In this document: one piece after another, positions 34,245 through 42,951 of the stretch
Numbering within the stretch: the stretch's first letter is position 1
How the letters are laid out: every line of letters begins with the position of its first letter
Assembly: GCF_900113955.1 (NCBI RefSeq)
Contig: NZ_FORH01000003.1
Coordinates: 124,001-188,000, forward strand
Source of the DNA: Celeribacter neptunius
Lineage (GTDB): Bacteria > Pseudomonadota > Alphaproteobacteria > Rhodobacterales > Rhodobacteraceae
Direction of reading: 5' to 3'
DNA: 64,000 nucleotides
Position numbers and translations under genes: made by a program
Notes under the pieces: generated by a model
Databases searched by the model: none
Told to the model about the DNA's origin: nothing
What the model saw: only the letters and a program-made list of their open reading frames with translations

Positions 34245-37024
34245 TGGCCCAGCCTTTCCAGAAGCGCCGGCACATGCACCTGATCGGATTTGTAATTGCC
34301 GGTCAGCACATACATCACCAGATTGACGCCAAACCGATAGGCCATTTCCCGTTGCCGCTCGCCTGTCAAACCGCGCCCCACCGGCAAAAGCGGAAAGCCC
34401 GTGTCATCCACTGCCCAGGCCGCCGCCCAATCGCCGCCGCCGATGATCACCGGCGTGACATTGTCATTGAGATTGCGAAACGGCATGCCCTCGGCGGCCT
34501 GCATCGCGGGCGAGGCCTCGACCCAGATCGTGCCCTGGGCATGACGGCCCGGGAAATCGCGTAACAGGTAGAAGGAGCGGGTCAGCACGTGATCCTCCGG
34601 GATCGGTTCGAGCGCGGGAATGTCGAGTGGCCCGGCCAGCGCCTGCAAGCGCACACCCGTCGGCGTCGCCGCGCCAAAGCTCGCCACATCCGCGTCGCGG
34701 GTGTCAAACACGATCATGCCGCCGGTGCGCAGATAGGCGTTGAGCTTGGCATAGGCCTCGGCCGAGGGCATTTGCTGGCCTGCCGCGACCGGCCAGTACA
34801 GGATCGGGAAAAACCCCAGCGGATCGCTTTCAAGATCAACGCCCATGGGCGGGCCCGGCTCGACCGAGGTGCGGGCGGTGAGCACTTGCGACAGGCCGGC
34901 AAGCCCCGCCTCGGACACCCGGTCAAGCGCGGCGTCACCGGTTCTGACATAGGCCAGCGTCAGTTCGGATGTGGCGCGCAAGGCAAACTCATCATCGATC
35001 TGCTGTGCCTGCGCAGATTGCGGCGACATAAGCGTCATACCAAGCAAAAGCGGCATCAGCAGCATCGAGACCACCCGCGCCCCGAACAGCCGCCCAGACA
35101 GCCAGAGCGAGGCGATCAGATCGGCGCCCAGAAGCGCCAGCGCTGCCAGAAGGAAGAGTTGTGACAGTGGCCATTCCTGACCCTGCTCGACACCCAAAAT
35201 CGGGACATCCGCGGGCCAGCTGGTGCGGGACAGGGTCTCGCCCTCACCGATGACATTGAGCGCGCGCAGGCTGTCGCGGGTCTGATAGATCCCCGGCGGC
35301 GTGGCGCGCGAGGCTTGGGCACGGGTGAAGTCTTCGCCTGCGACCGGCGCCCTGGCCCCCGCATCGCTGAGCGTACCAAACCCATCCATCAGCCGGATCG
35401 GCTGAAGACTCTGACCGGCCAGTTCTTCGGCATCGAGCACGGCACTTTGCGACGTCACCGCGAGCCGGTCCAGCATCGACACGAAAAGCCCGGACAGCGG
35501 CAAGCTCGACCATTCGGCATTGGCGGTGACATGGAACAGCACCACCTGCCCCTGCCCCACGGACTTGCGGGTCACCAGGGGCGTACCATCTTCGAGCGTG
35601 GCGATGACGCGGCTGGCGAGATCCGGATCGGGCTGGGCCATCACCTGGGCCGAGACCGCGACATCTTCGGGCACCGGCAGACCGTAAAAGGGCGAGGCCT
35701 CACCAAAGGGGCGCAGCCGTTTCGGCTCGCCCCAGCTCATCGCACCGCCGAGCGTCCGCCCCCCCGCGCGCAGCCGCACCGGCAACAGGGGGTCCTCATC
35801 AGTGCGGGCCACGTCTGAGGCGGCGAGTTTCGGGCCGGCGAAACGCAGAAGCAGCCCGCCCTCATGGACCCAATCCAGAAGATCGGCGCTCTCGCTGCCC
35901 GAGAGCTGCGCCACATCGGCCAGCACGATCACATCGGGATTGGCCATGATCAGATCGGTCAACGCGCCTTCGATCACATCGGCCTTGCCGGTAAGCGCGG
36001 CGCGCAGATAATGCAGTTGCGACAGAAGTTGCAGCCCCTCGCCGCCCTCGCGTACCACCACGAGCCCGACCTCACGGCGCTTGAGGCTGTCATCGGTGAG
36101 ACGTTTGGCGCCTGCGGAACGCTGGCCTGTGATTTCGAAGCGTTTCACCCTTGCGCGCAGCTCCGGCGGCAGGTCGAACCCGGCCTCGGCCATCGCCTCT
36201 CCGGCGTCGAAACTCACCGTCTGGCGATCCAGCTCGCGGGCGATCCCGGCGGGATCGGTGCCATGGGCGGCGACGGTCACCTCGCCCGGACCTTCGGGAT
36301 CGGCGCGCAGCACCGGCAGGGTGACGCCCTCCTCGGTGAGGGTCACCGGGCCCAGCGCATAGGTCGAACGTGCAGTCTCAAACACCGAAACCGGGCCGGC
36401 GGCCTGCAGCTCGGAAAGGACCGCGTCCCGCCCCGCATGCGCGAGCCCGTCGGAAAGCCAGAGCGTCTCAAGTCCGTTCTCTTCGGGCAAGGCCGCTCTC
36501 AGGGCCGCCATATCGGGCGCGAAGGGGGCTGGTTCGAGACCGGCGAGGCGCGGGCGCCAATCAGCGGCCGAGAGAAAATCGCAGCCCCCGGACTCAAGAT
36601 CCGCTGGCGGCAGATCCGTGGCCGGCAGGATGCAGATCGTGCGGCCATCGGCCTCGGCCTCGTCCAATGCCTGTTCCACCCGACCGATGCGCAACGCCCA
36701 ATCCGGCGCCGAGGCCCAGCTTGCATCCATCAGGATCAGAAGCGGCCCGGAGCCACCACGATCGACGCGGGGATTGAGCACGGGCCCCGCGAAAGCGATG
36801 ATCAGTGCGGCCACGGCCAGCATGCGCAAAAGCAGCAACCACCAGGGGGTGCGATCGGTCTCGACCTCTTCGTCCTTGAGCCCCAGAAGCAGCGCCACAC
36901 CGGGAAACCGGCGGCGGATCGGCGCGGGCGGCACCGCGCGCAGGATCAGCCAGAGGATCGGCAGTGCGGCCAGTGCGAGCAACAGCCAGGGCGTGGCAAA
37001 TCCGATCGGTCCCAACACCCACAT
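34241..37024 (-). CDS. BatA-like membrane protein fused to DUF4159
   Basis: Protein of 927 residues. The N terminus has the BatA double helix (about 5-90, FATPWLLLALAALPILWLIL and a second near RMLAVAALIIAFAGPVL), then a VWA-like region (GPLLILMDAS). Two more hydrophobic segments lie near 620-670. The C-terminal DUF4159 domain (about 695-925) has ELTLAYVRTGDAALDR and MIVFDTRDADVASFG. Such fusions occur in alphaproteobacterial MoxR operons. It shares one base with the DUF58 gene and 4 nt with the next gene, giving a tightly coupled operon. The exact client is unknown. Confidence 0.85.
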   Translation of the reverse strand: MWVLGPIGFATPWLLLALAALPILWLILRAVPPAPIRRRFPGVALLLGLKDEEVETDRTPWWLLLLRMLAVAALIIAFAGPVLNPRVDRGGSGPLLILMDASWASAPDWALRIGRVEQALDEAEADGRTICILPATDLPPADLESGGCDFLSAADWRPRLAGLEPAPFAPDMAALRAALPEENGLETLWLSDGLAHAGRDAVLSELQAAGPVSVFETARSTYALGPVTLTEEGVTLPVLRADPEGPGEVTVAAHGTDPAGIARELDRQTVSFDAGEAMAEAGFDLPPELRARVKRFEITGQRSAGAKRLTDDSLKRREVGLVVVREGGEGLQLLSQLHYLRAALTGKADVIEGALTDLIMANPDVIVLADVAQLSGSESADLLDWVHEGGLLLRFAGPKLAASDVARTDEDPLLPVRLRAGGRTLGGAMSWGEPKRLRPFGEASPFYGLPVPEDVAVSAQVMAQPDPDLASRVIATLEDGTPLVTRKSVGQGQVVLFHVTANAEWSSLPLSGLFVSMLDRLAVTSQSAVLDAEELAGQSLQPIRLMDGFGTLSDAGARAPVAGEDFTRAQASRATPPGIYQTRDSLRALNVIGEGETLSRTSWPADVPILGVEQGQEWPLSQLFLLAALALLGADLIASLWLSGRLFGARVVSMLLMPLLLGMTLMSPQSAQAQQIDDEFALRATSELTLAYVRTGDAALDRVSEAGLAGLSQVLTARTSVEPGPPMGVDLESDPLGFFPILYWPVAAGQQMPSAEAYAKLNAYLRTGGMIVFDTRDADVASFGAATPTGVRLQALAGPLDIPALEPIPEDHVLTRSFYLLRDFPGRHAQGTIWVEASPAMQAAEGMPFRNLNDNVTPVIIGGGDWAAAWAVDDTGFPLLPVGRGLTGERQREMAYRFGVNLVMYVLTGNYKSDQVHVPALLERLGQ

Positions 37025-37905
37025 CAGCGCGGCCCCTCCAAGGCTTCATAAAGCCACAGAAGCGCCGGCAGATCGGCGTGATCCGTGTGATGCGTGGCAA
37101 AGCGCCAGCCGGCGTGATGGGCGATCCGCGCCAGATGGTCCTTGCGCTCCGCCAGACGGTCGAGATAGCGCGAGCGCAGATCCGAGGCGCGCAGCGTCTC
37201 ATGGCTGAGCGCGCCGCTCATCGAGGTAAAGACGGTGCGGCCCTGATAGGGAAAGGCCTCCTCCGCCGGGTCGAGGATTTGATAAAGCACCCCGGCGATG
37301 CCGCGATCAGAGGCGGCCGCGACGGCCTGTTCCACCTGTTCGATCGGCCCGAGAAAATCGGACAGGAAAACGGCGCGGGCATGCGGCAGGAACAGCGCGG
37401 TATCTGGCGCGCCGTAATCCTCGGGTCCCTCTTGCGACAGGCCTTCGGCAATGCGCCGAAGCTGAAGCGTGCCGATACGCGGCGGTGTGCCGAGAGAGGC
37501 GAGCGCGACGCGTTCACCGCCCTTCATCAACAGAATCGACAGCGCCATGGCCAAAAGCGCGGATCGGTCAGATTTCGGCGGGATGGATTTGTCGGACGAG
37601 AACCCCATTGAGGCCGAAAGATCGACCCAGAGATGCACCGATTGCGCCGCCTGCCATTCCTTTTCGCGCACGAAATGCCCGTCGGACCGCCCGGAACGAC
37701 GCCAATCGATGGCACGACCGGGATCGCCGGCCTGCGCCGGACGGTATTGCCAGAACTCATCGCCCATCCCCGATTGCCGCCGGCCATGCCCGCCCATCAG
37801 CAGCGCACGGGCCAGTTGCTCCGCATGAGCCTGCAAGGGCGGCAGCGGCGCAGAAAGGGTTTCCGCGCGCGCGCGAAGAGCGGATGAGGCGGGTTCCTGG
37901 GTCAC
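37024..37905 (-). CDS. DUF58 domain protein of MoxR operon
   Basis: Soluble protein of 293 residues with the DUF58 signature GMGDEFWQYRPAQAGDPGRAIDWRRSGRSD (shown in part), followed by a degenerate VWA-like domain (VHLWVDLSASMGF with DxSxS, then ALLAMALSILLMKGGERVAL). DUF58 proteins are the regular partner of MoxR AAA+ ATPases. It overlaps moxR by 4 nt and shares one base with the BatA-like gene. Confidence 0.92.
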   Translation of the reverse strand: MTQEPASSALRARAETLSAPLPPLQAHAEQLARALLMGGHGRRQSGMGDEFWQYRPAQAGDPGRAIDWRRSGRSDGHFVREKEWQAAQSVHLWVDLSASMGFSSDKSIPPKSDRSALLAMALSILLMKGGERVALASLGTPPRIGTLQLRRIAEGLSQEGPEDYGAPDTALFLPHARAVFLSDFLGPIEQVEQAVAAASDRGIAGVLYQILDPAEEAFPYQGRTVFTSMSGALSHETLRASDLRSRYLDRLAERKDHLARIAHHAGWRFATHHTDHADLPALLWLYEALEGPR

Positions 37906-38930
37906 GCGGCGGTCCGATTGTCCTGAGCCTGGGTGGCGGCGGCGTCGATGATCGCGCCGAGATCGTCCCCCCGGGCGCGCGCAGCAAAGGTCAGCGCCAT
38001 GCGGTGAATGAGCACCGGGCGCGCCATGGCAAAGACATCCTCGGGGCTGGGGGCAAGACGCCCGTCGAGCAAAGCCCGCGCCCGCACGGTGAGCATCAGC
38101 GCCTGCGCCGCACGCGGCCCCGGCCCCCAGGCGACAGAGGCATTCACCGCCTCGGAGGCCTCGGCTTCATGCGGACGGCAGGAGCGCACCAAATCGAGAA
38201 TCATTTCCACGACCTGTTCGCCCACGGGCATTTTGCGGAGCAGGGACTGTGCCTTGATCAGTTCCTCGCCGGTGAACACCTGATGTGCGTCCTCCTCGTC
38301 GGAGCCGGTGGTGGCGATCAGAATGTCGCGCTCGGTGTCGCGATCGGGATATTCCACATCGACCTGCACCAGAAAACGGTCGAGCTGGGCCTCGGGCAAC
38401 GGGTATGTGCCCTCCTGCTCCAGCGGGTTTTGCGTCGCCAGCACGTGAAACGGTGCCTCGAGATCATGCGCCTGCCCGGCGATGGTCACGGATTTCTCCT
38501 GCATCGCCTGCAGCAGCGCGGATTGCGTGCGCGGGCTGGCACGGTTGATCTCATCGGCCAAAAGCAGTTGACAGAACACCGGCCCTTCGATGAAGCGAAA
38601 GGCGCGGGAACCATCGGCGGCGGTTTCCAACACTTCGGAGCCGAGAATATCGGCGGGCATCAGATCGGGGGTGAATTGCACCCGCGCGCCCTTGAGTCCC
38701 ATCACCGTCGACAGCGTGTCCACCAGCCGCGTCTTGCCCAGACCAGGCAGGCCCAGAAGCAGGGCGTGACCGCCGCAGAGCATGGCCGAGAGCACCAGAT
38801 CGACAACCGTTTCCTGTCCGATAAAGCGTTTGGTGATTGATGTTTTTGCCTCGGACAGCTTTGCGCCCAGCGCCTCGATCTCGGCAACGAGGTCAGTTTC
38901 GGTCAGGGTTTCACTCTCGGGTCCGGCCAC
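37902..38930 (-). CDS. MoxR-family AAA+ ATPase
   Basis: ATPase of 342 residues. Walker A GLPGLGKTRL, Walker B QLLLADEINRASP and sensor 1 HVLATQNPLEQEG are all present, typical of MoxR chaperone-like ATPases that help fold or insert cofactor-bearing or VWA proteins. The frame is open to 38990, but GTG 38930 has an excellent GAGGAG site 7 nt upstream, so I use that start. First gene of a four-gene operon, and it diverges from the DUF1285 gene. Confidence 0.93.
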   Translation of the reverse strand: MAGPESETLTETDLVAEIEALGAKLSEAKTSITKRFIGQETVVDLVLSAMLCGGHALLLGLPGLGKTRLVDTLSTVMGLKGARVQFTPDLMPADILGSEVLETAADGSRAFRFIEGPVFCQLLLADEINRASPRTQSALLQAMQEKSVTIAGQAHDLEAPFHVLATQNPLEQEGTYPLPEAQLDRFLVQVDVEYPDRDTERDILIATTGSDEEDAHQVFTGEELIKAQSLLRKMPVGEQVVEMILDLVRSCRPHEAEASEAVNASVAWGPGPRAAQALMLTVRARALLDGRLAPSPEDVFAMARPVLIHRMALTFAARARGDDLGAIIDAAATQAQDNRTAA

Positions 38931-38990
38931 GGCGTCACTCCTCGGGTCGATTGATACCACTATTAGAGACAGGTATCGTGCAAAGCACAA

Positions 38991-39584
38991 ATGACAAAAG
39001 GTTCAGCAGAGGATTTTTCCGTGACAGTCAGTGCCGAGGGCATCGCGAGCGCCATAAAAGCCGCCAAAACCCGTGGATTGCCGCCGGTCGACAAATGGGA
39101 TCCGCCATTCTGCGGCGATCTCGACATGCAGATCAAACGCGACGGCACCTGGTTTTACATGGGCACGCCGATCGGCCGGGCACCGCTGGTACGGCTGTTT
39201 TCCACCGTGCTGAAACGCGAGGGCGACAAGTATTTCCTCGTCACCCCGGTGGAAAAGGTGGGCATCACGGTCGAAGATGCGCCGTTCCTGGCGGTGGATT
39301 ACACCTGCGAAGGCACGGGCGGAGCGCAGAGCCTCACCTTCCAGACCTCGGTGGGCGATACGGTCACGGCGGATGCCGATCACCCGATCCGGGTGGAGAT
39401 GCGCGATGGCGAACCCGCCCCCTATGTCGAGGTCCGCGCCGGGCTCGAGGCGCTGATCGACCGCAAGAGTTTTTACCGACTTGTTGACCAAGGAGTCACT
39501 GAGGAGATTGACGGCGAGCCCCTGTTCGGGGTCTGGTCATCGGGAACGTTTTTTCCGATTGCCAAAGCCAGCGATCTTGAGTGA
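38991..39584 (+). CDS. DUF1285 domain protein
   Basis: Protein of 197 residues with the DUF1285 pattern: RGLPPVDKWDPPFCGDLDMQIKRDGTWFYMGTPIGRAPLVRLFSTVLKREGD (in part), then YFLVTPVEKVGI. Function unknown; widespread in proteobacteria. The first ATG is 38991; GTG 39021, which has AGAGGA upstream, is an alternative. Its TGA overlaps the start of the hydroxypyruvate isomerase gene. Confidence 0.88.
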   Translation: MTKGSAEDFSVTVSAEGIASAIKAAKTRGLPPVDKWDPPFCGDLDMQIKRDGTWFYMGTPIGRAPLVRLFSTVLKREGDKYFLVTPVEKVGITVEDAPFLAVDYTCEGTGGAQSLTFQTSVGDTVTADADHPIRVEMRDGEPAPYVEVRAGLEALIDRKSFYRLVDQGVTEEIDGEPLFGVWSSGTFFPIAKASDLE

Positions 39585-40357
39585 TGCCGAAATTTGCAGC
39601 CAACCTGTCATTCTTGTTCAAGGAATACCCGTTCCTCGAACGTTTTGCCGAAGCCAAATACGCTGGCTTCGACGCTGTGGAAGTGCTGTTTCCCTATGAT
39701 GAGCCGGCGTCCGAAATCACCAAACGCCTGTCGGACCTCAATCTCAAAATGGTGCTGATCAACGTGCCGCCGCCGAATTACACCGGTGGCGAACGGGGCT
39801 TTGCCGCCGTGCCGGGGCTCGAAGACCGGTTCAAGCGCGATTTCAAACGCGCGCTGCGCTATGCGAATTTTCTCGGCACAGAGCATCTGCATATCATGGC
39901 GGGCAAGGCCAAGGGCCTGGTCGCCCTCAAGACCTATATCCGCAATCTGAAATGGGCGGCACAGGAAGCCCCGAACATGAGCCTCACGATCGAGCCAATC
40001 TGCGATGAGGCCATGCCCGGCTATTTCCTCGACAGCTATGATCAGGCGGAACTGGTGCTGGAGAATGTCGCGGAGCTGAACCTCGGGCTCCAATTCGACA
40101 CCTATCACGCACAGATGATCACCGGGGATGCGATGGCGACATGGGAGCGTTATGCCCATTGGGTACGCCACATCCAGATCGCCAGCCCGCCGGATCGGCA
40201 CGAACCCTGCAAGGGCCTGTTCGACTTTCAGACCTTCTTCGACCGCCTCGACGAGAGCGGCTATCGCGGCTGGGTCTCGGCCGAATACAATCCGAAACGT
40301 CGCACCGAAGAAGGGCTGGACTGGTTCCGCAAGACGGTCACTCAGTGTGCCGAATGA
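39584..40357 (+). CDS. hyi: Hydroxypyruvate isomerase
   Basis: TIM-barrel isomerase of 257 residues, interconverting hydroxypyruvate and tartronate semialdehyde in glyoxylate metabolism. Features are MPKFAANLSFLFKEYPFLERF, TIEPICD (metal Glu), LGLQFDTYHAQM (metal Asp and His) and AEYNPKR at the end. It starts inside the stop codon of the DUF1285 gene and overlaps the convergent CDF gene by 16 nt at its 3' end. It links naturally to the glycolate oxidase operon in the same window, although not contiguous. Confidence 0.93.
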   Translation: MPKFAANLSFLFKEYPFLERFAEAKYAGFDAVEVLFPYDEPASEITKRLSDLNLKMVLINVPPPNYTGGERGFAAVPGLEDRFKRDFKRALRYANFLGTEHLHIMAGKAKGLVALKTYIRNLKWAAQEAPNMSLTIEPICDEAMPGYFLDSYDQAELVLENVAELNLGLQFDTYHAQMITGDAMATWERYAHWVRHIQIASPPDRHEPCKGLFDFQTFFDRLDESGYRGWVSAEYNPKRRTEEGLDWFRKTVTQCAE

Positions 40358-41319
40358 GAGTGCGCGGAATGAGCTCCGTCGGCACAGCCAGCGCCCGGAC
40401 GTTCCACTTCAAGGGTTGAATGGGCCACCGCGAAACGCTCGCGCAGGAGCGTCTTGAGCGCCACCAGAACCGGCCCCGGCTCGATCTCCTCCGTGACAAC
40501 CACATGCGCCTCGAGAGAGCTGCGGTGTTCGTCGATCTGCCAGAGATGGACGTGATGCACATTCTCGACCCCGGCCATTTCCCCCATGGCTTCGGCCACC
40601 TCTTCGGCGCGCATGCCATCGGGCGCCCCGAGCATCAAAAGCCGGATCACGGGACGGATCTCGATCAGCGCATGACCAAAGATATAGAGAGAAATGCCGA
40701 TGGTCAGCAGCGGATCGATCAGGCGCCAGTCCCACAACAGGATCACCACCCCGCCGAAAATCACCGCCACCGATGTCGCCGCATCCGCGAGATTGTGCAG
40801 AAAGGCGGCGCGAATGTTCAGACTGTCTTTCGACATGGTATAGGTCAGCGCCGCGGTGACCAGATCGACCAGCAGCGCGATGCCGGCAATGACCACCACG
40901 GTCCAGCCCGCCACCTCGGGCGGGTTGAACAGGCGCGAGACACCTTCCGCCAGAAGGTAGAAGGAAATCACCACAAGCGAGGTGTAATTGATCATGGCCG
41001 CGACAATCTCGGCGCGGGCATAGCCGAAGGTCATGTCGCCATCGCGCGGCCGCCGCGAGATCTTGCGCGCGCCAAACGCGATAACCAACGAGATCGCATC
41101 GGAGAAATTGTGGATCGCATCGGCGATCAGCGCCAATGAGCCCGAGACCACGCCGCCGATGATCTGCGCCAGGGTAAGAAACATATTGACCGCGATCGCC
41201 CCCGCGACCCGCGCATCCCCCGCCTCCGGGTCGATGTGATGATGGTGGTGAGCGTGATGGGCATGCTGGCGATGCGCCTCTGAATGCTCTGTCGAATCGT
41301 GGGAATGCTCTCGGGACAT
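40342..41319 (-). CDS. Cation diffusion facilitator (zinc-type efflux)
   Basis: Membrane antiporter of 325 residues exporting Zn2+ or similar ions. The N terminus is His-rich (HQHAHHAHHHHHIDPEAGD), six helices follow, and the two metal-site helices read IADAIHNFSDAISL and FLHNLADAATSVAVI with conserved His and Asp. A cytoplasmic domain (about 220-310) has HVHLWQIDEHRSSLEAHV, and the C-terminal tail is again His-rich. Ion choice is inferred from the histidine content. Confidence 0.93.
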   Translation of the reverse strand: MSREHSHDSTEHSEAHRQHAHHAHHHHHIDPEAGDARVAGAIAVNMFLTLAQIIGGVVSGSLALIADAIHNFSDAISLVIAFGARKISRRPRDGDMTFGYARAEIVAAMINYTSLVVISFYLLAEGVSRLFNPPEVAGWTVVVIAGIALLVDLVTAALTYTMSKDSLNIRAAFLHNLADAATSVAVIFGGVVILLWDWRLIDPLLTIGISLYIFGHALIEIRPVIRLLMLGAPDGMRAEEVAEAMGEMAGVENVHHVHLWQIDEHRSSLEAHVVVTEEIEPGPVLVALKTLLRERFAVAHSTLEVERPGAGCADGAHSAHSHSAH

Positions 41320-41784
41320 GCGCTTTCCTGTCGCCTTCCGGCCTCTCGCCTTTGGTTTTGGGTGACCTAACTATGTGCGATAGGTGGCAACTTGAAAACC
41401 CGCGCGGCAGCCCCCGGACATTTTGACACGCAAATGCCCGGCCCCAGACACACAGGGCCACGAAAGTCGGTCAAACGTGACGGAATGGCAAGAATGTAAC
41501 GTAAAACACCATCGGCGCGAAAAATTCATATCAAAATCGCACAATGACCCATTAATCAGCAAAAAATCCATATTTTGTACAGATGTCAGGCAAGATCGCA
41601 AAAATATCGCAAAAAATTGATCTGCAGCTGTGCACATTGCAATGTGCTTAAACTCATATCTTGTTCGACTTTAAACATGCCAGTGGTCGATCTACATAGC
41701 ATTTCATCGAACGGCGCACAGATGCACACAACGAAATGCGGATGAGCGCCAGACTGAACTGAACTTACTCAAAGGACCAAAACC
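41320..41784. other. Long AT-rich gap with no gene
   Basis: This 465-nt stretch is clearly AT-richer than the window average, particularly 41480-41700, and holds no convincing coding frame. It contains the promoter of the CDF gene at its left, a perfect 16-bp palindrome at 41632-41647, and the promoter and leader of the first small secreted protein at its right. Confidence 0.8.
41632..41647. promoter_or_regulatory. Perfect 16-bp palindrome upstream of secreted protein pair
   Basis: GCACATTGCAATGTGC reads the same on both strands. It lies about 140 bp upstream of the first secreted protein gene in an AT-rich promoter region and is a candidate operator. Confidence 0.5.
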
Positions 41785-42126
41785 ATGACTTTCTCTGTTA
41801 AAACCCTCGCCGCTGCCGCTCTTGTTGCCGTTGCCGGTTCCGCTGCTGTTGCCGGCCCGAACTACATCATCGCCGGCAATCAGAGCGACCTGAAATCCGT
41901 TGCCACCGTGGACCTGGTGCGCGCCGACCAGAACGCCACGCTGCAAGTCTATGACTTCCACACCGGTGAACGCGGCGCCCTCCTCGGCTCCGCCACGGTT
42001 CGCGCCGGCGCCAACAGCGACGTGAAAGTGCAGCTTTCCAAACGCCCGACCTCCGACGTCGAATTCGTCCTGGTCAGCAGCAACGGCGCCGATCTCGCGA
42101 TCAAAACCGCTGACACCTACCAATAA
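41785..42126 (+). CDS. Small secreted protein, tandem paralogue 1 (DUF7282-like)
   Basis: Protein of 113 residues. Signal peptide 1-23 (KTLAAAALVAVAGSAAVAG, cleavage about AVA|GPN), then a mature domain of about 90 residues with SVATVDLVRADQNATLQVYDF, GERGALLGSATVRAGANSDV and FVLVSSNGADLA. The pattern (V..V.ADQ....V.DF..GE.G.LLGSA.V.AGANTDV) resembles the small beta-sandwich DUF7282. Ribosome site AAAGGACC. Almost the same leader and tail are found in the second copy 368 nt downstream. Likely an abundant periplasmic or secreted protein; function unknown. Confidence 0.8.
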   Translation: MTFSVKTLAAAALVAVAGSAAVAGPNYIIAGNQSDLKSVATVDLVRADQNATLQVYDFHTGERGALLGSATVRAGANSDVKVQLSKRPTSDVEFVLVSSNGADLAIKTADTYQ

Positions 42127-42493
42127 GCGTTGGTCCCGTTCGCCTCGGGTTTATCCTGAGAACCCGGTATGAACGAACCGGAAAAGCCGCCCTTCTGGGC
42201 GGCTTTTTCATGTTCAAACACAGTCCTCAAAACCGACGCCGGACAGAGCACAACATTTCCGCACAGAGAGAAGAAACCGCGAAATTCGCCAGATCTGCGC
42301 ATATCAAGAGTGCACCACCCTTATTTGTGTGCATTTTTGCTAATTTATATGTTTGATATGGGTATATATGTTGCTATTTCCACAATGAGAGAACCCGCCT
42401 ATATTCATATTCATCGAAACGGCGCAAAAACACACAGGCCTGAAACCGGCTTGGCGCCAACTGAAAACTGAACTTGAACAAAGGACCAAAACC
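42127..42493. other. Gap between the tandem secreted protein genes
   Basis: This 367-nt stretch holds the terminator of copy 1 (42183-42208), a second hairpin (CGGGTT 42146 / AACCCG 42161), then an AT-rich promoter region at about 42300-42400 and the leader of copy 2, which repeats the AAAGGACCAAAACC ribosome region of copy 1. No gene is convincing. Confidence 0.75.
42183..42208 (+). terminator. Terminator of secreted protein 1
   Basis: AAAGCCGCCC and GGGCGGCTTT form a perfect stem with a TTCT loop, followed by more T. Confidence 0.85.
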
Positions 42494-42835
42494 ATGACTT
42501 TCTCTGTTAAAACCCTCGCCGCCGCCGCTCTTGTTGCCGTTGCCGGTTCCGCCGCCGTCGCCGGCCCGAACTACATCATCACCGGTGTGCAAAAAGACAT
42601 CAAATCCGTCACCACCGTGGATCTGGTGCGTGCCGATCAAGCCGGCACCCTGGAAGTCTACAACTTCCACAATGGCGAACGCGGCGCGCTTCTGGGCTCT
42701 GCCGACGTGAACGCCGGCGCCAACACCGATGTCAAAGTGCGTCTCTCCAACGCACCGCTGAACAAGGTCGAATATGTGCTCGTCGGCAACAACGGCGCCG
42801 AACTGGCCGCCACTGACGTCAACAACTACCAATAA
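42494..42835 (+). CDS. Small secreted protein, tandem paralogue 2 (DUF7282-like)
   Basis: Protein of 113 residues, clearly a duplicate of the gene at 41785. The signal peptide is identical in protein and almost identical in DNA, and the last codons and the 20 or so bases after the stop (AATAAGCGTTGGTCCCGTTC) are identical too, while the central domain has diverged (VTTVDLVRADQAGTLEVYNF and ADVNAGANTDVKVRL). The ends look homogenised and the middle looks selected for difference. Own promoter and terminator, so it is an independent unit. Function unknown. Confidence 0.8.
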   Translation: MTFSVKTLAAAALVAVAGSAAVAGPNYIITGVQKDIKSVTTVDLVRADQAGTLEVYNFHNGERGALLGSADVNAGANTDVKVRLSNAPLNKVEYVLVGNNGAELAATDVNNYQ

Positions 42836-42851
42836 GCGTTGGTCCCGTTCA

Positions 42852-42912
42852 CCCCGTGCCCCCGGGCACGGGGCGGATGGAACAGGAAAGCCGCCCTTTG
42901 GGGCGGCTTTTT
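42852..42912 (+). terminator. Double hairpin terminator of secreted protein 2
   Basis: A strong GC hairpin (CCCCGTGCCC 42852 / GGGCACGGGG 42864) is followed by the terminator AAAGCCGCCC (42887) / GGGCGGCTTT (42901), with a TTTG loop and a T-run. Confidence 0.85.
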
Positions 42913-42951
42913 GTATGGGATCTCTTGTCGGGAAATCGCGACGAGCGGCGC

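Noticed and set aside
41423-41620. Short open frame in the AT-rich gap
   Set aside because: No ribosome site, no similarity, and composition matches noncoding DNA.
42169-42471. Open frame of 100 codons between the tandem secreted protein genes
   Set aside because: It runs through a terminator and an AT-rich promoter, has no ribosome site and is not similar to known proteins.
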